Source: Atopobium sp.
GTDB taxonomy: Bacteria > Actinomycetota > Coriobacteriia > Coriobacteriales > Atopobiaceae
Assembly: GCA_015259045.1 (NCBI GenBank)
Contig: JABZHD010000037.1
Coordinates: 1 to 8,420, forward strand
Direction: 5' to 3'
Length of the DNA stretch: 8,420 bases
A program made the translations under genes and the position numbers. The notes under the pieces were generated by a model. The model saw only the letters and a list, made by a program, of their open reading frames with translations. It had not been told where the DNA came from and searched no databases. Shown in pieces: positions 1 to 4,386 of the stretch; the first letter of the stretch is position 1; every line of letters begins with the position of its first letter.

Positions 1-167
1 TCATAGCACACAGGCTTGCGACTATCGAACATGCCGACCAGATCCTTGTGGTAGAGGATGGTACCGTCGTCCAGAGAGGGACCCATGAAGAGCTTCTCGC
101 GCAAGAAGGTGTGTACCGTCGCTTCGTTGAGGCACGTGCCGAGGCGGAAGGATGGAAGATAGGATAG
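1..167 (+). CDS. ABC transporter ATP-binding/permease protein, C-terminal fragment
   Basis: The reading frame is open from base 3 to a TAG at 165-167, giving 54 visible residues that begin [20 protein letters not shown]. The His of IAHRL is the H-loop (switch) histidine of an ABC nucleotide-binding domain. The following [20 protein letters not shown] stretch is the conserved end of the domain, typical of fused permease-ATPase exporters (MsbA/LmrA style). The tail [17 protein letters not shown], with a GWK-like end, resembles subunits of heterodimeric exporters. Everything upstream (membrane domain, Walker A, signature, Walker B) lies outside the window, so the substrate cannot be inferred. 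I see no convincing intrinsic terminator between this stop and pepF. Confidence 0.9.
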   Translation, partial: IAHRLATIEHADQILVVEDGTVVQRGTHEELLAQEGVYRRFVEARAEAEGWKIG

Positions 168-208
168 TCGCAGGCCGTCAGGGAAGTTCAGGCATTGCAA
201 CACGTCCG

Positions 209-227
209 TTTGATGATTTGTATCAAA
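209..227. promoter_or_regulatory. Dyad TTTGAT-N7-ATCAAA upstream of pepF (possible operator)
   Basis: A perfect 6-bp inverted repeat with a 7-bp centre lies about 95 bp before the pepF start. A second dyad, ATTTG-TAT-CAAAT (216-228), is nested in it. A loose -35-like TTGCAA (195-200) stands upstream with TTGTAT 17 bp later, so the dyad could sit over a promoter. The -10 match is poor and I do not call a promoter. No known regulator is assigned. Confidence 0.25.
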
Positions 228-259
228 TGGGTTCATTTTTTGTTGTTATCAGCATGAAA

Positions 260-299
260 TCAGTGCGTATGTGGGACACTAAATAGCAGCACATACTGA
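260..299 (+). other. Predicted hairpin in the pepF 5' leader
   Basis: TCAGT (260-264) and ATGTG (269-273) pair with CACAT (290-294) and ACTGA (295-299). This makes a 10-bp stem with a 4-nt bulge (GCGT) on the left strand and a 16-nt loop. It ends 11 nt before the AGGAAGG ribosome binding site (311-317). It could affect translation or mRNA stability, but there is no T-run, so it is not a terminator. Short stems like this also arise by chance. Confidence 0.25.
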
Positions 300-320
300 C
301 CGGTCAAGAAAGGAAGGCTC

Positions 321-2114
321 ATGGCATACGAGTCTCGTGAAGAAATTGACAGCAAATATAAGTGGGACCTGTCCTCAATGTTCCCTGGTGATGAGGCATT
401 TGAGGCTGGACTTGAGGAGCTCAAGGCTTATTGCCCAAAGCTGCTTGCGTTCAAGGGCAAGATTTCTACCTCTGCTCAGGCTCTTCTGGAGTTTCTGCAG
501 CTTGAGGACAAGATGAACCTTCTGCTCTACAAGATTATCAACTACGCTGAGCGCAAGAGCGACGAGGATACCCGCGTTGCCAAGTACCAGGCCTACGTTG
601 CAAACGCTACCAGCGCATATACCCAGGTTGGCGAGGCAACTTCTTGGTTTGCTGCGGAGCTTCTTGCTATTCCAGCAGAATCTGTCGAGAAGTTCTATGC
701 AGAGGTTCCAGCTCTTGAGTTCTATCGTCGTAAGCTCAACAAGATCTTGAACCAGCGCGAGCACACCCTCTCTGCTGAGGAAGAGGCTCTTCTGGCACGC
801 GCTGAAGAGCTTGCTGTTCAGCCAACCAACATCTTCTCCATGTTTGATGACGCGGACCTTACCTTCGACGACGCAGTTGATTCTGAGGGCAAGACTCATA
901 AGCTGACCAGCGGTTCATTTGTTCCTCTGCTGATGGATGCTGACCGTGTCCTGCGTGAGTCCGCATTCAAGCAGCTTTATAGCCGCTTTGGTGAGTTCCG
1001 TAACACCTCCGCTGCAATTCTGACCAGTCAGGTTAAGAACCTGCAGTTCTTCTCGTCATCTAGAAAGTATGCAAGCTCCCTTGAGGCTGCTCTTGCAGAG
1101 AACGAGATTCCTGTTGAGGTCTACAACAACTTGATTGACGCTGTTCACCAGAATTTCCCAGCGTTCTACAAGTACGTTGACTTGCGCAAGCGCGTCATGG
1201 GCTTGGATGAGCTGCACTTCTGGGACGTCTACACTCCTCTTGTTGACGACGTGGACATGAAGTTCACCTACGAGGAGGCTTGCGACCTTATTGTTAAGGC
1301 GCTGGCACCTATGGGTGAGGAGTACGTTGGCCTGGTCAAGAAGGGCCTTGAGAGCCGTTGGGTTGACGTGTACGAGACTCCGGGTAAGCGTTCCGGCGCT
1401 TATTCCGCAGGTGGCAAGGGTATGAACCCTGTCATGCTCCTCAACTTCCAGGGCGGTCTTGACGACGTCTACACCCTTATCCACGAGATGGGCCATTCTC
1501 TGCACACGTACTTCTCGTCCCACAACCAGGAGATTACCTACTCCGATTACTCCATCTTTGTTGCAGAGGTTGCGTCCACCTGCAACGAGGCGCTGCTCTC
1601 GCACTACCTGCTTGAGCACGAGACCGATCCTGCGCGCCATGCGTACATCCTCAACCACTTTCTTGAGGGCTTCCGTGGCACCATTTATCGCCAGTGCATG
1701 TTTGCCGAGTTTGAGCGCGACATCAGCCAGATGAACGCTGACGGTGTGGCTCTGAACGCCGAGGTGCTTTCTGAGCGCTACGGCAAGCTTTGTGCAGAGT
1801 ATTTTGGACCTGGCATTGAGCTGGATGAAGAGATCAAGCTGGAGTGGTCGCGCATCCCTCACTTCTACTACAACTTCTACGTCTACCAGTACTGCATTGG
1901 TTTCTCGGCAGCTATTGCCCTGTCTCAGCGCATCCTTTCTGAGGGCGAGCCTGCGGTCAAGGACTACATTGGCTATCTGTCCGGCGGTTGCTCCAAGACT
2001 CCAATCGAGCTGCTCCGCGGCGCTGGCGTTGACATGGCCACTCCAGACCCCGTTAACGCTGCGCTCAAGTACTTTGGCGAGCTTGTCGATCAGCTTGAGC
2101 AGGAGCTCAACTAA
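321..2114 (+). CDS. pepF: Oligoendopeptidase F (M3 family zinc metallopeptidase)
   Basis: This is a cytoplasmic zinc endopeptidase that cuts short peptides, usually about 7-17 residues in this family, and feeds peptide nutrition and turnover. The protein has 597 residues, the normal PepF length of about 600. The zinc site is HEMGH at residues 388-392 (His388 and His392 as ligands, Glu389 as the catalytic base). The third ligand is most likely Glu416 in FVAEVASTCNE, 28 residues after the first His as in other M3 enzymes. The N-terminal half (roughly residues 1-200) is the helical PepF N-terminal domain, beginning YKWDLSSMF, a typical start for this family. There is no signal peptide. The ATG follows AGGAAGG (311-317) by 3 nt. 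A strong hairpin lies about 70 bp downstream, so the gene is probably transcribed alone or from an upstream promoter. A long antisense frame inside it is a codon-bias shadow. Confidence 0.95.
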   Translation: MAYESREEIDSKYKWDLSSMFPGDEAFEAGLEELKAYCPKLLAFKGKISTSAQALLEFLQLEDKMNLLLYKIINYAERKSDEDTRVAKYQAYVANATSAYTQVGEATSWFAAELLAIPAESVEKFYAEVPALEFYRRKLNKILNQREHTLSAEEEALLARAEELAVQPTNIFSMFDDADLTFDDAVDSEGKTHKLTSGSFVPLLMDADRVLRESAFKQLYSRFGEFRNTSAAILTSQVKNLQFFSSSRKYASSLEAALAENEIPVEVYNNLIDAVHQNFPAFYKYVDLRKRVMGLDELHFWDVYTPLVDDVDMKFTYEEACDLIVKALAPMGEEYVGLVKKGLESRWVDVYETPGKRSGAYSAGGKGMNPVMLLNFQGGLDDVYTLIHEMGHSLHTYFSSHNQEITYSDYSIFVAEVASTCNEALLSHYLLEHETDPARHAYILNHFLEGFRGTIYRQCMFAEFERDISQMNADGVALNAEVLSERYGKLCAEYFGPGIELDEEIKLEWSRIPHFYYNFYVYQYCIGFSAAIALSQRILSEGEPAVKDYIGYLSGGCSKTPIELLRGAGVDMATPDPVNAALKYFGELVDQLEQELN

Positions 2115-2184
2115 GCGCGAGTTAGGCGCATAGTCGGACGCGATTTCCGCTGGCAGTTCGTCTACTAGCACGTAGTTCACATAG

Positions 2185-2216
2185 CGAGAAACCCCGTCTA
2201 GTAGCGGGGTTTCTCG
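2185..2216 (+). terminator. Strong hairpin after pepF, probable (bidirectional) terminator
   Basis: CGAGAAACCCCG (2185-2196) and CGGGGTTTCTCG (2205-2216) form a perfect 12-bp stem around an 8-nt loop. Past one G-A mismatch, ATA (2181-2183) and TAT (2218-2220) add three more pairs. The U-rich stretch (TTTCTC) sits inside the right arm after a CCCCG/CGGGG core, and the left arm carries the mirror GAGAAA, so it could stop transcription both ways. No long T-run follows the stem, which lowers confidence. Only 17 nt separate it from the next ATG. Confidence 0.65.
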
Positions 2217-2233
2217 ATATCAAAGGAGGATTT

Positions 2234-2602
2234 ATGCAGGCACGTTTTGTTCACCGCTGCACCCACGTTTTGGATAACGAGAAAACCGTCGAGTTCTACA
2301 AGAAGGCTCTGGGATTCCGTGTTGACCGCGTTAAGGGACCGGAGGACGGTTCTTGGACCAACACGTTTTTGGTAAACGACTGGTCTCCTTTTGAGCTGGA
2401 GCTCACGTGGAACCGCGGTTGGGTAGACCCCTACGACAACGGTGGAAAAGATACGCACATTGCGTTCCGCGTTGACGATTTTGATGCGTTCCACGCGCTT
2501 CACGAGGAGATGGGCTGTATCGTTAAAGAGAACCCAAAGATGGGCCTCTACTTTATCGCAGACCCTGATGGCTGCTGGATTGAGATTTTGCCAGAGAAGT
2601 AA
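2234..2602 (+). CDS. gloA: Glyoxalase I-like VOC family metalloenzyme (lactoylglutathione lyase type)
   Basis: The 122-residue protein has one vicinal-oxygen-chelate fold made of two beta-alpha-beta-beta-beta modules (about 1-62 and 70-122). Set against E. coli glyoxalase I, all four metal ligands appear present: His7, Glu56 (in LELTWN), His75 (in DTHIAFRVDD) and Glu117 (in DPDGCWIEI). The NRGWVDPYDNG loop also matches the family. Glyoxalase I converts the hemithioacetal of methylglyoxal and a thiol to a lactoyl thioester, detoxifying a glycolytic by-product. The thiol partner is unknown here, because many anaerobic actinobacteria lack glutathione. The ATG has a near-perfect AAAGGAGGA site (2222-2230). 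The gene is followed after 2 bp by msrC, so the two are almost surely co-transcribed. VOC proteins are diverse, so another chelate-type activity is possible, but the intact ligand set favours glyoxalase I. Confidence 0.83.
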   Translation: MQARFVHRCTHVLDNEKTVEFYKKALGFRVDRVKGPEDGSWTNTFLVNDWSPFELELTWNRGWVDPYDNGGKDTHIAFRVDDFDAFHALHEEMGCIVKENPKMGLYFIADPDGCWIEILPEK

Positions 2603-2604
2603 CC

Positions 2605-3144
2605 ATGACAGACTACGGTTTACTTGCAAAACAGATTGTCTCGCTCGCTGAAGTTGACGCTTACTGGCTACCGGTGTTGTCCAACGCCGCAGCTCTTCTG
2701 TGGGACGCGCTCGACGACATCAATTGGGCGGGGTTCTACCTGGTAGATCCTGCCACGGTGTCGGGCGTGGAGCCGGATGCGGACTTGGAATCGGGTGCAG
2801 CCCCAAGCGCCCACGAGCTGCGTACTCCCGAGCTGCGCCTAGGACCGTTCCAGGGCAAAGTTGCCTGCGTGCGCATTCCGTTTGGACGGGGAGTGTGCGG
2901 TACCGCCGCGGCAACAAAGACAAGTCAGCTGGTAGAGGACGTGCACCAGTTTCCTGGGCACATAGCGTGCGACTCTGCATCCAACTCCGAGGTGGTCGTT
3001 CCTATTGTCAAGGATGGCCAGGTAGTTGGCGTGCTGGATATTGATAGTCCGAACGCGGCTCGATTCACCCAGGAAGACCTCGCAGGTCTTGAGCAGGTGG
3101 TAAAAGCGCTTGAGAGCTGTGCGAATTTCTCGGACTTCTGTTAA
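2605..3144 (+). CDS. msrC: Free methionine-R-sulfoxide reductase (GAF domain)
   Basis: This is a cytoplasmic enzyme of the fRMsr family (E. coli YebR/MsrC) that reduces free, not protein-bound, methionine-R-sulfoxide using thioredoxin-type reductants. The single GAF domain carries the whole signature: DINWAGFYL (38-46), LGPFQGKVACVRIP (79-92), GRGVCGTA (94-101), HIACDSASNSEVVVP (119-133) and VGVLDIDS (141-148). The three cysteines used by the family are Cys88, Cys98 and Cys122. The protein is 179 residues, about 15 longer than E. coli YebR. The excess comes from an Ala/Pro/Glu/Asp-rich insertion at about residues 48-76, where YebR has only about six residues. Two further cysteines lie at the C-terminus (172 and 179). 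The start lies 2 bp after the upstream stop, and a weak GAGAAG inside that gene serves as its ribosome binding site, which suggests translational coupling. Confidence 0.93.
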   Translation: MTDYGLLAKQIVSLAEVDAYWLPVLSNAAALLWDALDDINWAGFYLVDPATVSGVEPDADLESGAAPSAHELRTPELRLGPFQGKVACVRIPFGRGVCGTAAATKTSQLVEDVHQFPGHIACDSASNSEVVVPIVKDGQVVGVLDIDSPNAARFTQEDLAGLEQVVKALESCANFSDFC

Positions 3145-3175
3145 ATACGACTACAGAGCTTACATTTGGGTACAC

Positions 3176-3217
3176 AAATCATGTACGGGCAGGTTTGCTC
3201 GTGCATGATTTTTATTT
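3176..3217 (+). terminator. Intrinsic terminator after msrC
   Basis: The left arm (3176-3191, AAATCATGTACGGGCA) pairs over all 16 positions with the right arm (3196-3211), counting two G-U pairs, around a GGTT tetraloop (3192-3195). The T-rich tail TTTTTATTT (3209-3217) overlaps the end of the stem. It is the clearest terminator in the window and closes the VOC-msrC unit. It ends only 27 nt before the next ATG. An alternative small hairpin, ATTTG-N6-CAAAT (3164-3179), would compete for the base of the left arm. Confidence 0.85.
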
Positions 3218-3244
3218 ACACAGCATTCACGGAGAGGTCTGCTT

Positions 3245-3793
3245 ATGAAGAAAATTGTATTTATTATCGGTTCTGGCCGAAAAAACTCGTTTAACAAAAC
3301 GCTGAGCCAGGTTGCGGCAAAGGCACTCGAGGGCAAGGCTGAGATTGAGGTTGTTGACGTTTTGAACGTCCCTCTGCTCAACCAGGACGAGGAATTCCCA
3401 GCTCCTGAAGGTGTCCAAAAAGTCAGGGACACGGTTATGGCCGCCGACGGCGTGTGGCTCTTTACTCCGGAGTACAACTACAGCATTCCCGGCACCGTTA
3501 AGAACATCTTGGACTGGCTGAGCCGTCCGCTCACTTCCGATTACGAGAAGAAGTCCGAGACCGCCATTGCTGGCAAGGTTGTCACTGCAAGTGGCGTTGG
3601 CGGCCGAAACAAGACTGCAGGATCGCTCGCCGTGGTTAAGCAGCAGTTCCTGGCCCTACGCACCAAGCCGGTTGAGCCGTTCAATGGTTTCTCGCTTCCT
3701 GTTACCGCTTGGACTGAGGGAACTTGGGAGCCAGAACCCGAGGTTCACGAGGCAATTGCTCAGCAAGCAGAGGATTTTCTCGCCGCACTGTAA
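3245..3793 (+). CDS. NADPH-dependent FMN reductase family flavoprotein (quinone/chromate reductase-like)
   Basis: The 182-residue protein has a flavodoxin-like fold. The N-terminal strand and phosphate loop MKKIVFIIGSGRKNSFN (1-17) fits the family's FMN-phosphate-binding GS-R-xSxN pattern. TPEYNYSIPGTVKNILDWLSR (residues 74-94) is the PEYN-x-S-x-P-G motif that contacts the isoalloxazine ring. ASGVGG (115-120) is the third FMN-contacting loop. Relatives reduce FMN, quinones, azo dyes or chromate with NAD(P)H, and many act in protection from redox-cycling compounds. The exact substrate cannot be read from the sequence. The ATG follows GGAGAGG (3231-3237) by 7 nt. Only 27 nt separate it from the upstream terminator, so its promoter is either upstream of that hairpin or cryptic. 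Next to VOC and MsrC, a role in electrophile or oxidant defence is a reasonable inference. Confidence 0.9.
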   Translation: MKKIVFIIGSGRKNSFNKTLSQVAAKALEGKAEIEVVDVLNVPLLNQDEEFPAPEGVQKVRDTVMAADGVWLFTPEYNYSIPGTVKNILDWLSRPLTSDYEKKSETAIAGKVVTASGVGGRNKTAGSLAVVKQQFLALRTKPVEPFNGFSLPVTAWTEGTWEPEPEVHEAIAQQAEDFLAAL

Positions 3794-3806
3794 GTTACGC
3801 GCCTAG

Positions 3807-3879
3807 CGAACGCGCCCGCAAGTTCGTGACCGCAATGCGCGCGATCGCAATGCGAGCGCAAGCTCGTGACCGCAAAGCG
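3807..3879. repeat. Two tandem GC-rich hairpin repeats with a compensatory base change
   Basis: A 23-bp unit beginning CGCAAG and ending CGTGACCGCAAWGCG (W = A or T) occurs at 3817-3839 and again at 3857-3879, 40 bp apart, with 21 of 23 bases identical. Each copy contains the right arm of a small hairpin. The first is CGAAC (3807-3811) with GTTCG (3822-3826). The second is CGAGC (3853-3857) with GCTCG (3862-3866), closed by a GCAA loop. The A-T pair of the first is a G-C pair in the second, so pairing is kept. The mini-dyad CGCAAWGCG occurs three times (3831-3839, 3846-3854, 3871-3879). The array runs directly into the first 31-bp-unit element. Confidence 0.7.
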
Positions 3880-3880
3880 T

Positions 3881-3998
3881 GCCTGATTTCTTCAAAGAAT
3901 CTGTAACTTTTGCCTAAATACATAAAAGAAACTGTGGATTTGCCTGATTTCATCAAAGAATCTGTGTCTCAAATACAGATTCTTTGCATTTTTCAGGC
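3881..3998. repeat. Modular intergenic repeat element, copy 1 (three direct ~31-bp units plus one inverted)
   Basis: Three head-to-tail units start at 3881, 3912 and 3942 (spacing 31 and 30 bp). Each starts GCCTGATTT (degenerate GCCTAAATA in the second), continues with AAAGAA and ends in CTGT. A fourth unit in reverse orientation fills about 3972-3998. The inverted unit pairs with the third direct unit. AAAGAATCTGT (3955-3965) and ACAGATTCTTT (3975-3985) form a perfect 11-bp stem. After a symmetrical 7-nt internal loop, GCCTGA (3942-3947) pairs with TCAGGC (3993-3998). The run ATTTTT after the inner stem means it could also act as a weak terminator for the flavoprotein gene. It has no transposase and is not a CRISPR, because the units abut with no unique spacers. 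Confidence 0.75.
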
Positions 3999-4053
3999 TC
4001 GCTTTAAACAAGCTTCAGTTGGGCCTTAAAACGCACAGGAGACTTCCTTTAGG

Positions 4054-4178
4054 GAGCCTGATTTTCTCGTCAAGTCTGAGTAATTTGCCGGAAAAACAAG
4101 TCATGTCTGAGTGGTTTTGCCGGTTTTTCTCGTTACGTCTGAGCAAATTTACTCAGACTTCATGCGCTTTTCAGGCTC
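4054..4178. repeat. Modular intergenic repeat element, copy 2 (three direct ~32-bp units plus one inverted)
   Basis: This has the same architecture as the element at 3881-3998. Direct units start at 4056, 4087 and 4119 (spacing 31 and 32 bp). They have a GCCTGA or GCCGG head and a GTCTGAG core at 4074-4080, 4105-4111 and 4137-4143, followed by TTT. An inverted unit closes it (4151-4176). The outer ends are an 8-bp inverted repeat, GAGCCTGA (4054-4061) and TCAGGCTC (4171-4178). The inverted core CTCAGAC (4152-4158) can pair locally with the third unit (7 bp, 8-nt loop). It pairs better with the first: AAGTCTGAGTAA (4072-4083) matches TTACTCAGACTT (4149-4160) over 12 bp, enclosing the middle units. 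Both elements end in the same TTTTCAGGCTCGC. Confidence 0.75.
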
Positions 4179-4248
4179 GCGACGCGCCCACCTGCTGTGT
4201 ACCTGCCGAGAAACCCTTGCAGCTCGTGGACCCAGCGCACTCACAAAA

Positions 4249-4283
4249 AGAGCCCGGATGCCGCGCAATAGCATCCGGGCTTT
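4249..4283 (-). terminator. Intrinsic terminator for the minus-strand serine hydrolase (bidirectional-looking)
   Basis: AGCCCGGATGC (4251-4261) and GCATCCGGGCT (4271-4281) form a perfect 11-bp GC-rich stem around a 9-nt loop, extended by a G-U and an A-T pair. Read on the minus strand, the stem is followed by CTTTTTG (the A-run at 4245-4249), the usual arrangement for terminating the leftward serine-hydrolase transcript, whose stop is about 100 bp away. On the plus strand it is followed only by TTT, so rightward termination would be weaker. Confidence 0.85.
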
Positions 4284-4340
4284 GGTGTGTCTAGACGGAG
4301 GAGAGGGCCGTTGCTAGACAAGATGTGTATCGTACCTTGT

Positions 4341-4383
4341 TCGTGTACTGCGTTTATTCCCGCTTCGCAGCTTGTTTACACGA
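4341..4383 (-). other. Bulged hairpin just after the serine-hydrolase stop codon
   Basis: TCGTGTA (4341-4347) and CTGCG (4348-4352) pair with CGCAG (4366-4370) and TACACGA (4377-4383). This is a 12-bp stem interrupted by a 6-nt bulge (CTTGTT) with a 13-nt loop. It starts 4 nt beyond the minus-strand stop codon. There is no T-run, so it is not a terminator by itself, but it could protect the mRNA 3' end. Confidence 0.35.
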
Positions 4384-4386
4384 GCT

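Larger units (their letters stand above)
3794..4386. other. 593-bp gene-free, repeat-rich intergenic region
   Basis: This stretch lies between the convergent FMN-reductase and serine-hydrolase genes. I find no supported coding region: the short open frames in it lack ribosome binding sites and run through repeats. It holds, in order, a pair of GC-rich hairpin repeats (3807-3879), a first modular repeat element (3881-3998), a unique spacer (3999-4053), a second modular element (4054-4178), about 70 bp with nothing recognised, a bidirectional terminator (4249-4283), a GTCTAGAC palindrome (4289-4296) and a bulged hairpin (4341-4383). Confidence 0.85.

Noticed and set aside
1056..2180. 374-codon open frame on the minus strand, antisense to pepF
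   Set aside because: It lies opposite the catalytic half of PepF, has no family motifs, and arises from the codon bias of the real gene.
2700..3044. Alternative frames over msrC on both strands
   Set aside because: The +1 frame from 2605 carries the complete fRMsr signature, including all three cysteines. The others are GC-driven shadows.
3881..4178. CRISPR array
   Set aside because: The ~31-bp units abut directly with no unique spacers, the units are imperfect, each block ends in an inverted copy, and no cas gene is present.
4019..4317. Overlapping plus-strand open frames of 68-91 codons
   Set aside because: They run through repeat units and the terminator, lack ribosome binding sites, and encode no recognisable protein.
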